The notes below the pieces were generated by a model, which worked only from the letters and a program-made list of their open reading frames with translations, had not been told where the DNA came from and did not search any database. Both the position numbers and the translations under genes were made by a program. From positions 2,108,001 through 2,172,000 of the forward strand of contig CM066300.1 in NCBI GenBank assembly GCA_033807695.1: DNA of 64,000 nucleotides. Direction: 5' to 3'. Positions 24,261-35,674 of this stretch are shown piece after piece; positions within the stretch are counted from its first letter, which is position 1, and the number at the start of each line of letters is the position of its first letter. The DNA is from Daedaleopsis sinensis. Its lineage: Eukaryota; Basidiomycota; Agaricomycetes; Polyporales; Polyporaceae.

Positions 24261-26305
24261 TCACCGCGCCCCAAGTGCGATCATTGGGTTGACAGGATTC
24301 ATGTTGTAGGGGCCGAGGTCTCGCGGCGGCGTGGGTTCTTTGCCACGCAGACGGCTGATGATACGTAAACGGAGCACTGTGGGAAGGCGGATGAGTAGAC
24401 GGAGAATACGCTAGAACCAGAAGACAAACCGTAGTCGAGTCGTGTGTTCTCATCAGCATACATTTCGTCGTCCGAGTCCAACAATGGGTCAGTGGTCATC
24501 GAGACGTGCCAGGCCTCTGTGTCACGTATAATGTCAGTCGAAGAAAGGGACGACAGCTCGAGCGGTATGATCTAGTCAGGGACGGAACTTACGCTGAAGC
24601 ATTGTTCGCTTCGGGGTCTCTGGGGAAGATGGTGCATACCGCGGGGCAGGATATACCGGCCTTGGGTACGGAGGGACACCAGACGGATACTGGTACGGCT
24701 CATGCACAAAGAGAGGCGTCTGCGAAGCACGGCGAGACTTCCGTGACTGCGTCCGAGTCGGTTTCCCATTGCTATGTTGCATCAAGTCGCCGTTCGGGCT
24801 CGGTGGACGGCGAGGATAAGGCTCGCCCGCTGAGCGAACAAGCGGCGCTGTATCTGATGGATGACCAGGTAGCATATGTCGCCGATATGGAGGCGTAGGC
24901 GGACGACGGTCGGAGAACTGGGGATGGGGAGACGGGACGCGCTGCAATGGCGGACGCCCAGGTCCTGCGCGAAGAATGAGAAAAACGTAATCGGCCACTG
25001 ACGGCAGACGTACCCTCTAACATATCTTCTTCTTTGTACGGGAAAGGAGCAGAATAGAGACTGTCAGAAGGCGATGATTCCTTCAACACGGAGCCTATAT
25101 CGGCATAGTCTTTGCCCTTCCCTCGGCCACGGCCCTTGGAACCGCCTGCTTCGAGTTCCTCCTTTGCCTTTGTTTCGAGGAACCGTCTGCGGAGATCGGT
25201 CATGTCCAAGCCGCGTTGGTGCTCCTCTGCGGTGTCGACGTTCTCCGCTTCGGCTTCCTCCTTGTTCAACAGTACGAAGGGTGGTACTCGGTCCGAGGTA
25301 CTGTCAGGCGTGTCAGAGAAAGGGTTGGGCGAGGCAGCCTCGTGATAGTGATAACAGAGCCAAAGAAACGCGCGGGCACGGGATGGGGAGGAGACATGCA
25401 CTGGAGTGAACAGATCCAAGAACTCCACCGGTGCCCGGGGTGGAAAATGCGTTCGTGCGATGGCCTACGCGCGATCGATGATGGAGCGCTGTCAGTCACA
25501 TGTGCCGGGTCGAAGCATACCTGACAGGGAGCTTACCGAAGAGTGACTAGCAAAGACGAAGACGAGGTTGACAATACTCGTCGGCGGCACCGTGCCAGAG
25601 CGCTCGAGAACGGACACGAAGGTCGGTTAAGGTCACAAGATGAGGAACGGGGTCAAACTCACCAACCGTGCGAGCACGTCGCCTGGGGTGGTGACCATCC
25701 CCTGGGTCTCCTCCGGGAGAAAGCATGTCTTTAGGATGTTCTTTATCCGGGGGGCGTCCTGTAAATTGCCATTTGTACGTTGGAGAGCGGGGACCGGGTG
25801 ATAAGTCCTCAGGGCTGTCTTCATTTCGGGGAAGACTAGATATAGCACAATTAAGTCAGCGCAATGCACGAGGACGGTCAGTTCGCGTAAACGCGATCAC
25901 CAAGGGTGTGAGAGATCGACAAAGGTCGACGGAGTGAGGGATATATGCGCAGGGTCGAGAGGACACGGACGGAGGGCAGAACTCACAAGCCATGGTAGTG
26001 TTTATCCGGCCGACGTTGGAGAGTAGCGAGATCATGGAGAACTCGTTACCGAAGTCGGGGGATTCTCTGATTTTATCTCGGGAGGCCTTTGAGCATCGGG
26101 GAGAGTGGATTAAGGCGTTAACGTATAGGTCGCGGAAGGTGACCTTTGTACCGGCAGGATCGCCGCGTATGGTGGTGTACGGATCTGTGAACACGGCATA
26201 CTTGTCGGAGAAGATGGAGAGAAGGAGGTCGTACTGGAGGTCGACGCGGGAGAGGGGTTCGCCGTCCTGGCGTTTGACGGCGAGATTCTTCTTGTGGTGG
26301 GCCAT
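24261..26305 (-). CDS. IES1: INO80 complex subunit Ies1-like, copy A
   Basis: Resembles fungal 'Ino eighty subunit 1' proteins. Hallmark blocks: SRVDLQYDLLLSIFSDKYAV, VTFRDLYVNALIHSPRCSK, SNVGRINTTMAFFPEMKTAL, LQDAPRIKNILKTC, VPPTSIVNLVFVFASHSS, PVEFLDLFTPVHVSS and RARAFLWLCYHYHEA. A Gly/Lys/Arg-rich linker (GGSKGRGRGKGK) and a Pro-rich region follow. The C-terminus has TRLDY plus LRLRIISRLRGKEPTPP, also seen in copy B (44079-46064). About seven or eight exons; the start is the ATG at 26305, just before the conserved block. The identification is from memory of the family wording and has not been searched. It diverges from the esterase-like pseudogene. Confidence 0.78.
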
Positions 26306-26333
26306 GGGTGGAAATGGAGATGGGGAGGACTAG

Positions 26334-26359
26334 GTCGGGGGGAGTGGTCGGGGGGAGTG
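26334..26359 (+). repeat. Perfect 13-bp G-rich tandem repeat in the Ies1-like A promoter
   Basis: GTCGGGGGGAGTG occurs twice in tandem, 29-54 bp upstream of the copy A start codon. A TATATA element (about 26368-26373) follows directly. Its position suggests a core-promoter or 5' UTR role, unproven. Confidence 0.7.
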
Positions 26360-26645
26360 GAGGGGCATATATAGTGGATGAGAAGGACGGGGGCCAGAAG
26401 ACAGAGGATGATGGCCTCTGGGGAGAGTCGACCCAAACGTTGTTTCCGCCACATTTACGGCACGACCTCCCGATCAGATCTCGTAGCTGCATCCTACGGC
26501 CGATCCCTCACGCCCGCCGATTACCTAAGCGACCCTGCCAGTAATTAAGAGTCATTGTCCATCCCAGAGCGAGCGATGGCCAACTCCACCCTGCCCGACA
26601 TATATCTTCGACATCCTCGACATTCGTTTCCTCACCGCGACCCCC

Positions 26646-28570
26646 ATGTCCCCCGAGAAAGCCCTGCTCGACGCGCACTCCCACCCGCTCCTCGACCCTC
26701 CCTCGTATGACCTCCTCCTCGACGCCATAGACAAGCCTCCCTTCCCGCGAACCAGCGTCCCGCGTCCTCATATGCCCCGACAGGCGATGTTCGCGTCTTT
26801 TTGATCGGCGACGGCTCTCTTGGAACATACGAATTCTATACCCACCGCGCCAGCATCACCAAACGTCTGATCGTCGAAAAGGCCTTCACCGCGCTCGCTA
26901 TCGAAGCGGATTGGCCAGACGCCTTCCACATAGACAGGTGATCCAAGCCCATATCCCCGCCGCGTGTTTTGCGCTCTCTTTCTTATGTCCATCATGTTCT
27001 AGATACATACACGCCCACCACACAGACGCGCGCGACCCTCTTGATCCCAGATCATACCGAGCTTACATGCGCCTCCCAGACTCCCAAAACGAGGTGATGC
27101 CGCCCTTTATCGAATGGCTCAGACAATACAATCAGAACGTCCTCGCCACCACAAACGACCCTGCCCGCACCGTCTCCGTTTATGGCATGGACCTGTATTC
27201 CCTTCACCGCTCGGCCCAGCTAGTCATCGACTACCTTCAGAAGGCCGATGCAGAGGGAGCAAAGACGGCTCGGGAGAAGTGATCATCAATTTCCGCCTCC
27301 GTCTATTATCGGCTGACCTGCTAGAAGAAGGTACAATTGCTTCGAGCGTTTCGGAGAAGACACCATGGCATATGCATATGAAACGCAGTTCGGGTTGAAG
27401 AAAGTCGGTGTCCACCTAGCTCAGGCATCAGTGTACACGTTTATACTCACCATCTATGCAGGACTGTCATCTCGAGGTCATAGACAATCTCAACTCAAGA
27501 ACTTCCTCGTCGCCCGTCACAACATCCTCGAACAAGAGAAGCGCCACAACAAGAGCGCCCATCCCCGAGAGGAACAGTTCGTCGCGGAGATGAATGCTCC
27601 AGTCGTCAAGGATGCCGAAGAGTACTACCGCACGATGATGATAGAAGACGTGCGGAGCTGGAATCTACGGTCTGCCGTAGCGCTCACTTGACTTGTCTCC
27701 ATCTGACCTAGTGCGTGTAGGGATGATCACTTTGCGCGCACAGCTGCATCTGTCGCTCGTTTCCTCGGTTATGAAACTGGCTCTCGCCCGAAAATAAATC
27801 GTGGTCTGGGCCCATAACTCGCATGTCGGCGACGCGCGAGCGACTGACATGGGCAAGAGACGACGTGAGTAGACGTTTAGCTCACGCACATGTCCTCTGG
27901 CAGGACCGCGACTTCACACACACCAGGTGAAATCAACATCGGCCAACGCTGTCGCGAGATCTTCGACGACGACCAAGTCTTCAATATCGGCTTCTTGACC
28001 AGCCGGGGGACTGGTAAATGAGCTGCATCCTCTGCGCGCGCTGCGGGGAATGGTCTGACATCGCCTGCAGTCACAGCGTCGCACGACTGGGACGAGCCTC
28101 CCTATCTGCAGAAGATGAACGCGCCGATTGACGGGTCGATTGAGCACGTCTTTGACAGGTGGGCCAAGAGCGACTGTTACGTGGTGACCCACAAAATTGT
28201 GGCCGATGAGAACGGCGAAGCAAGTAAAGTGGAAGTCTCGGAAGACCTGTCCAAGTATGTGATCGTTCCATTCACCGAGAGCGGCACGATAGACTGACCT
28301 ATGGTGCTGGTGCAGCTTCCTATTTGTCCTCGATTCCAACGGCTTATTGGTGTGATATATAGACGGTTGACCGAGATCCCGTCTCACTACTCGAAGTGCA
28401 GTGTTGCGGCGCGGTACGATGCGATCGTGCACACCTGGGAGTCAAGGGGCATCCGGCCTCTCGAGCACGAAGACACATGGAAAGGACCGAAGGCCGAAGT
28501 CGACAAACCTTCCCCTTCAGTGTATGATGTGGCTGCATCCATCAGTCGACGGTCTATTTTTGTGAACTAG
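26646..28570 (+). pseudogene. Erythromycin-esterase-like protein, apparently broken
   Basis: Pieces of an erythromycin-esterase/succinoglycan-biosynthesis-type domain run in order but change frame: PPSYDLLLDAI; VFLIGDGSLGTYEFYTHRA; EADWPDAFHIDRYIHAH; FERFGEDTMAYAYETQFGLKK; DAEEYYRTMMIEDVRSWNLR; IVVWAHNSHVGDARATDMGK; EINIGQRCREIF; LIGVIYRR plus SHYSK. Frame breaks that splicing cannot easily repair occur near 26760 and 27480. Another is near 27797, where AAAT is tandemly duplicated (27791-27799). The last intron (near 28257) has no canonical donor that keeps frame. The active-site motif normally read as GEASHGT or GEGTHGS is here GDGSLGT, so the catalytic His is lost. Some exons still look well kept, so inactivation may be recent or partly an assembly error. 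Confidence 0.72.
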
Positions 28571-29172
28571 ACCTCGTCGCCGATAAGACTATGTGTGGAC
28601 CCGCTGTACGTGTATTCATAGCTCTCTAGCTTCAGCATTGTAAACGATATCAACGTCGTATCTTCCTGATGCATATGACCTCGCATAGCTGGGCGACATA
28701 CATTGCCCCGGGGCCTCTCTCACCGCTTCGCATTCTTGTCGACATAGCCACAGCATTCGAAGATACGATCAAGGAGTAGTCGGAGGTGATGATCACAGTA
28801 GGGCGCACGCTATTGGCCGACGGCGTGCGTAGATAGAGCGTGTGGGCGCGAGGCTCGGTGCGGGAGTCTGTGGCAGAGCTGCTGTGGCCCGGGACCTGGC
28901 TGCAAGATGATCATGTCGACAGAGCTGATGACGACGACGGAACCAGCGCGGCGGCTTCGGACTGCAGTCGTCGCGCGCAGCCCCTGCTTCCCCGCCCAAC
29001 GTCCCTCCCGGACGCGTCCACCATCTCGGAGGCTTGCCCTTTCCCTCCGCCCGCCCCTTCGCTTTCTTCTTTCTCTCCCCGTCCGGGGCTGCTTTCTCTT
29101 TCTTTCGCCTTCCGCCGCTCGTTCTTCGTGCTGCCCGAGCGGAATGCTGGGCATTTCCGCCGGCTTTTCTCG
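28571..29172. other. Intergenic region before the mucin-like gene
   Basis: About 600 bases. The second half is strongly C/T-rich (CTCTTTCTTTCGCC and similar), typical of a fungal 5' UTR/initiator region for the downstream gene. No gene recognised. Confidence 0.5.
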
Positions 29173-31006
29173 ATGACTTTCAGATCTTTCGCTGTACATC
29201 TTCGACGCCTTCTGCACCTTCTGCACCCTCTCTTTCCTCAAATTCACGCTGGTCATGCCCTCCTTTTTCAAATCGCGCTTCTCCTTTGCGCGCTCTCGCT
29301 CCTTCCCTCCGGCGCCTCTGGCGCGCCGACGAACACCACCCTCCGTCTCGACTCGGCCAGCTTCACTCACGGGTGGCACGAGGCGCAGTTCCCGCCCACG
29401 GGGGAGAATTTTGCGTTCACGGACGCGCCGGACGAGCAGCTGCTTATTTCGCTACCACGTAAGTGTCTCATCCCCGTTTCGCGTGTGCATGTCGATCGAG
29501 GCCAAGTCGGACTCGGAGCTACGCTGACGACAGACGGGCGCTTCCCGCAGCGAACACCTCCGAGGTCTTCTACCAGGGCTTCACGGCGTCGGGGGGCTCG
29601 CGCTTCTTCGCGTGCGTCGACTGCGACCCTTCGGACGAGTCGGGCGGGTCCCATCTGGTGGAGGTGGATGCACACGACCAGGCTCAGGATGGGCAGCAAC
29701 TTCCGGTGAGGAGCATACTCTCTGTCCTGCGTGTGTTTCTCGACGCCGCAAGTCGTCCCTGTGCTGAGACGGCCTTGCACCCCCGCAGCGGACGCTATTC
29801 TCGTTCGTCGGCCTGGATACGACCACGAATCACATCCTCACCGTCAAGAACCTCCAGGATGACCGATTTGGCAACACCAGCCAGTTAACGTTTGACTCTT
29901 TGATCGTCACGCTGGGCGAGGCAGGTATGTCCGACAGTCCCACCTCTGAGTCTCTGAACGGCCGCCGCCGTGAGCTTGCGCTGTCCCGTACGCTGTTGAC
30001 TGAGCGCCTTGTACGCAGATGGCGAGTCAAGCACCGCGACCACTGTCTCCACGATCACCGTGACTGCAACCTCGACGGACACGGTGGTTGCGACCTCGAC
30101 GAACTCACAGGGCGCAAGCAGTACGCCAACCACCGCAACTACTGACAGCGGCAACCCCACCTCGATCAACTCACCGTCATCCACCAGTACAGACACGACC
30201 ACAGACACCAGTCCGACGACATCATCAACCCCGACCGACCCGCCTCCTAGCAGTAGCTCCACTCAAAGTCAAGACACGACCCCCACAGGCTCTCCAGGGA
30301 CCAGTTCAACCAGCAGTTCTCCAAGCACAAGCAGTGGCGACGGGAGCGGGACCGGGGGCTCCGTTCCCACACCTGCCCCGATAGGCACAAACACCAGTGC
30401 GCCAGCGAGCTCGCCAACGGACTCAGGCTCAGGCTCAGGCTCATATCCGAGTCCAAGCACATCCCCAGGCGACCCGACCTCGTCAGACGACGACAGCCAG
30501 CCGAGCAACGGCGTCTCGAAGCCGGTCATCATCGTCGTCGCCGTCGTCGCCTCCCTCGTCGTCCTCGCGCTCCTCGCCGCGATCGTCTGGCTCCTCATGC
30601 GCTCGCAGCCGTCCCCCGGCGCGCGCGATCCGGAGAGCGGTGGCGGCGGCCTCGCGCAGGGCGGCGCCCCCATGGCGTTCGTGCCTCGGCCCTCGCCCAC
30701 GCCGCCGCGCCCGACGAACCCGTTCGTGGACACTGTCCCGGCGACCACGCCCATAGAGCCCTCGCTCGAGTCCCCGGACGTCATGACGCAGCCGCAGCCC
30801 CGCACCGTCCTCCGTGAGTACCCCTATCTCGAATGTGCGTGTGCGCCGTCTTTTAATGCTAACGTCGATTTCTATTATTACTATCAGCTCCTCCGCTCCC
30901 CCCGAAGAGTCCGCTGAGAGCGACGTACAGCGGCACTGGCCGGGCGCCGTGGCTCACCCGCCCGGTCGCGCAGCGCACCCCCTCCCCGGCGTCCCCGATC
31001 GAATGA
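29173..31006 (+). CDS. Mucin-like single-pass membrane protein with N-terminal extracellular domain
   Basis: Five exons starting at 29173; the last begins near 30889. The N-terminal hydrophobic stretch (HALLFQIALLLCALSLLPSG, about residues 29-48) is a signal peptide/anchor. A roughly 150-residue extracellular domain follows (NTSEVFYQGFTASGGSRFF, CVDCDP, LFSFVGLDTTTNHILTVKNL), resembling the beta-sandwich domains common in basidiomycete surface proteins. About 160 Ser/Thr/Pro residues come next, likely O-glycosylated, including an SGSGS tract from GGCTCA repeats (30421-30440). A transmembrane helix (VIIVVAVVASLVVLALLAAI) and a Pro-rich cytoplasmic tail of about 100 residues complete it. The layout resembles wall-stress sensors, but the ectodomain is not a WSC domain. 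Function unknown. Confidence 0.8.
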
Positions 31007-31590
31007 TACCACTGCTGGACACTACGTAGCTGTAGCACTGCCGGATATCCACCATGTATCTGTACTTATTTTGGATTCTTGGGTAATGACGGACGACTTC
31101 CTTTCGACGGACGGACAGGGGCGAGCGCGACCGCGTGCTGCCAGACAAACAACGTGCTAACATTTTGGGAGGTATACGCGTGCGTGCTATGCTATGTAGC
31201 TGTTAACTAACCAAATGGCGGGGGAACGTGTGGTGGTGGGGAACAGTTCGTACACCGAATTCGTGCTAAAGGAAACGATCCCGCCCTCCGATTGTACAAA
31301 GATTACGAAGTAAACGTGATAGAGGGTGGTGGTGCTCATAATGTTTGTGCCATTAATCCTGCTCGTGGGGGTGACGCGTGTAAGGTAGGGGTGCCAAGGC
31401 GAGTCGTGCAATGATATGGGATACAGCGAATGGGGAGAACGATTAAACAGCGAGGGAACGACAAGAGGTATCTGCAAGAAGCGTTATGTAATCCAACAAC
31501 CACGAAGTGATAACGATGCGGAGGGAGCAAGCAGAAAGAAAGAAAGAATAAGATAGGGCCCGGACCTCGGACGCGCACGGGCATCTATAA
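31007..31590. other. Convergent intergenic region with AAAG microsatellite
   Basis: 584 bases of 3' flank of the mucin-like and alpha/beta-hydrolase genes. An AAAG tract spans about 31533-31548. Nothing else seen. Confidence 0.55.
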
Positions 31591-34500
31591 CTAGAACGCG
31601 TCGAATCCGTAGTCGCGCCAGTACTGCGCCAGGTGTTCGAGGACCTCGATGACCACTGAGCTCTTGTACATGAGCGCGTGTTCCGCCCCCTTGACGACCT
31701 TGACCTGGCACTTGTCTGGGCCCATGGTGCTCTCCATCCACCGCACCGCGTTCTCGGCAATCCGCTCGTCCCTGTCACCGTACCAGACGCGCACGTTGTG
31801 GGGGTACGTGCCATAGGAGAATCCTATGGGTAGCCGGTCGTGGTTCAGTATCTGCAGCAGGTCGCTATGCGTGCCCTTGGCAGATTCTGCATGGGAAGCG
31901 GCGATGAGAGCCGTGCCTAATGATGCCTGGAAGCTCTGAGCGGAGGTGGGCGTGGCCGCAGCCGTGGGGGTCTTCGAACCTGTGGTCTGTGGCGAGTGAA
32001 GGTACATGGGAGGAGTGGAAGGGCTGGTGGCGCCGAAGGAAATTGATCGTCGGCCGTGCGCACGGGGAGAAGACAGACCGTTGTGTGTCAGGTCCAACGA
32101 AGGGAGATCTTTGTTCCTCATCATGCTGGATGGTGAAGGAGAGCGGGCATCTAGGAGAGAGGAATCCGTCCACTCGAGATGGTCTAGACCCAATCCAACT
32201 TCATGAACGACTTCGGTCGGTGGGGGAATCCAAAGGGGAGCGGGAACCGGTGGATCTGACATTTTCGGAGTGGTCTGCCGCGAGCGACCCTTGAGAGAGC
32301 CCATAGATCGCAGCGCCTTGAGCTTCTTCACGGAACTACCGTTAGACTTCTCACTGGGTGGACTTGGCGACGGCTGAGTGCCAGCTGTTGACTTGAATCG
32401 TCCAAGGAATCCCCTTGAGGGCTTACGCGGTGTGACCTGAGAGATCTTGCTATCGCTAGCGGGCTGATGGCTCGAGGTGTTCTGTCCAATAGTGCTAAGA
32501 CTATCAAATCGTCCTTCGAAATCTCGCAGGTCGTCATACTCGGAAAACGCGACAGAGGAGATGCTGGGCCGCGGCTCCTGCTCCTGCTGAGCGGCCATAC
32601 CACCAGAGGTGATGGTGGATGCAGTAGCAGGAGAGCGAGGCGTGTTCAAGGCAGAAGTCGACGAAGCTGCCGAATTTGCAGGCGATGAAAACGCAGACTT
32701 CACGTCAAATCCTATACCCTCAAATGCAATGGTTGGCGGCTTCCCGAGCATCCAGGCTTGCACCTTCCACTCTGCAGCCTGAGCGGTCTTCAGCAGTCCA
32801 TTGGGGACGTACTTAAGCCACTTGTATCCATCTAAGAGAGACTTATGAGCCATATGGCATATACAACAATCGCTGTTACTTACTGCCTTCGCCGCCTGCA
32901 ACCCATGGAGCCAGTAGACATACCTCCCCTCTGATGCGTTCAGGGTACCTGTTAGCAAAGGCTAACGCGTACGGTGCTCCCGCAGAGTGCGCCATTATAC
33001 TGCACTGGTCGATTCCAAGATGGTCGAGGACTTCTTCAACGACGGAAGACCATTCAGGGATCCCTCTCGCAGACTTCGACTTCGGTACGTCTGTGCGGCC
33101 AAGACCCCACCTGTAATGTAGATATGAATATCAAAATGCCACTGACAGCTGATTTTGACACTAACCGATCGATCGTGATGAGCCGGATGTTCATACACTC
33201 CGCCATCTCGTCGTACAAGCCCATGATGTGTCGTACACACCCAAGGCCCAAGAAGACAACGACGGGGAAGCCGGCGGGACTTCCAAGGTCAGACAAACTC
33301 ACATGGAGCGGGTTTCCACGCGACGCGTGCGGGGAGCGGGTGAGACGAAGGAGGGTTGTCAAGCGAGTGGACCGCAGATACTGCGCGATAGTCTGAGAGG
33401 GCGAATTTACTGGGACCTTTGTGAGGCCCATCAGGTCTAGTGGAGGGAGTGGGGGCTGGTCGGAGATGGTAGTCGAGTACGAGTAGATGGAGGAGTCGCG
33501 GCGGTTGTCAGAACGAGGGGACGACACTGAACGTACGAGCTCTGGTGCAGAGTGCTGGAAGGAGCGGGCCTTGTGCACCGTGCGAGACACGATCGAGGCC
33601 CGTTTCTGTGCTTTGAGAGTCTGGTGTATCTCCTCCGCCAGAGTATCAACCGAGGTCCTTGACACCAGGTCGCCGTCTTCCTCGGGAAGGCTAAGCTGAG
33701 GTTCCGGCTCAGGATCGCGGTGTCTTGCGTGGGAGTTGTGCGTGTGTGCGATACTATCGTGTCCAGTGCTGGTCGCGTACGAGGTTTTTCGGGAGCGGAC
33801 CTGTTGCTCACGGGGGGCATGTGCACGTATGATCTCGGAGATGGAGGGCGCCATAGTCTTTGGAGAAACCACTGTGCGCGGGAATTCGGTCGGAGAAGGG
33901 CTGGGAGAAGGGTCATTGGAGGGGTTTCGAACTGTCGACGTAGTCACCGTGAGTGACGATGGGGAACGTGTTGGTGTGCGTTGTTGAGCTTTCTGTCGAG
34001 GCGGGGGAGAGCGCGTCCGCGATACCTGTTCTTCATCATCATCCGCGTCGGAGTCATGAGATCTTGTTGAGTATTTCCGTGGGAGGGCGCCGCCTAATGT
34101 GATACCAGGCGGCGGGGTAGGGAGGGGTGGATGGTAGAGCGGGTGGTGGTAGCCTGTTTTGGAGTACTTCGACGATCGTGCGGACATGCCACCCATACCC
34201 ATGAAGTGATCATCACCACCAAACCCGTTCATTCCATCCACCAACGCGTCCATCGTCTCCACCCCCGCAACGGGCGCGGCGACCACAACAGGGGCTCCAA
34301 ACACTGGGTCGCGAAAGAATGATGAATCGTCAATGGGTGTCTGCGGTGTGTCCTCGAAATGGCTCAACGTCGATGAGTTGGAGTCGCGTACTGGATAGTT
34401 GTAGGGGCTGCTGCTGCCGCAACTTGGGGAGCTTCGCTTCCCAGATGGACCCGACCGTGCCCGCGACCGCGTCTTGGTAGACTCGCTACCCTTCGAGAGC

Positions 34501-34922
34501 GACGTCCGCTGTCCGAGAGTCGGAAAGTCGAGAAAGCTCGCGTGGGCGTGGGCGTCGTCGTCGCGTACCTGCTCCGTCTCCTCCCAATTTCGCTCCCGGC
34601 TGCCTTGGGGGAAACTGTGTTCGTGCCTCAAACTGGCCGTCTTGGAAGGTCTGCGGGTGTGACTGCGCCCGCTACTGAGGTCCTGTGGGCGGGATATCGC
34701 CGGGCGGGACACGTCCTGGAAGGCATGGAAGGAAGATGGAGATGTCGACTTCTCGGCGTGGGATCGTCCTCCCCCAACGACGAGAGACGGCTGTTCACGT
34801 TCAGAGGAGGTAGGGGATCGTTGTTCGCGACGCAGTGATAGAAATGATGATTTCTTCTGCGGCCGCCGTGAACCGCTGGGGTTAGCAGACGGGGAATCCT
34901 GAGCGAGAACGCGAGTTGACAT
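31591..34922 (-). CDS. Large alpha/beta hydrolase with disordered N-terminus and cap insertion
   Basis: About 530 Ser/Pro/Arg-rich residues precede an alpha/beta-hydrolase domain beginning GFPVVVFLGLGCVRH. The oxyanion/nucleophile region reads IDQCSIMAHSAGAPYALAFA, so the nucleophile Ser sits in HSAGA. The acid residue is in VWYGDRDERIAENAV and the catalytic His in KGAEHALMY near the C-terminus. Between them a low-complexity insertion of over 200 residues (from SAFSSPANSAASS onward) interrupts the cap region. Two introns are clear (about 33166-33110; about 32876-32842). The start is the ATG at 34922; upstream codons in frame contain no ATG. The DNA of the N-terminal half has a repetitive phospho-site-rich look. 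Substrate unknown; lipid ester is plausible. Confidence 0.82.
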
Positions 34923-35674
34923 TTGCCGTAAATCAGGACCGAGGGAGCGAGCGTGGGGGAGAAAGAGCGGGCAAGATTGACAGAAAGAGTGCGTAGGGCC
35001 GAGAGGCGGGTACGTGCAACGCTGGCAGTCGCGGGCCTGCGTCGCTGTCAACGGCGACGACGACGAGGTCGGGCGGGGTATCTGGCGGTGATAGAACGAG
35101 AGACAGCCAGCAGCGCGCCTCCGCCGTCCGGGGACCGAGGATTTGGGCGTCTGCCCGAGGTTATGGGCCGCTCCAATGCACCCCTCCTCTTTGGTGATTC
35201 CAGCCTCTATTCAAAGGAACGACTGTCTTCCGGCACCCGAACTGGAGGCTGGTTTACGAGCCTATACAAGGCCGCTAACTGCGAGCGAAAACTCAGTCAC
35301 ACCACATCAACTTGTGAGTAAAGAGCCATGAAACGCGTAGGTATGATATTGGTAGAAATACACTGGTCGTACATTGTGCGTTACAAAACTAGGGATTCAG
35401 ACTGAATGAGTACAAGTACAATGATGTAAATGAATGGTGCAATAGACAACATAGCATAGTCGAGAACAATTTCCTTATGAACAACAAACTGAAACCGTAG
35501 CAGCACGCTAAAAAGCGCACCAGCAGAGTAGGGGTATCGATGGGCATAGCGGGCATCACAAAGATACCGGCGCCGCTTCTGGCAGGGTTGTGCCTAAGTA
35601 GATCCTAGGCTGCAAAGGCACATACAAGTCAACGACGTTCCTGATTGTGCGCGTAGAACACGAAATGGCGCACC
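34923..35674. other. Intergenic region upstream of the hydrolase gene
   Basis: 752 bases: promoter of the hydrolase gene (-) and 3' flank of the next F-box-type gene (-). The part from 35330 to 35560 is AT-richer than the surroundings. No gene recognised. Confidence 0.5.

Noticed and set aside
26646..28570. Intact erythromycin-esterase gene with unusual introns
   Set aside because: No combination of GT-AG introns of normal size removes the breaks at 26760, 27480 and 27797. A sequencing error remains possible for any one of them but is unlikely for all.
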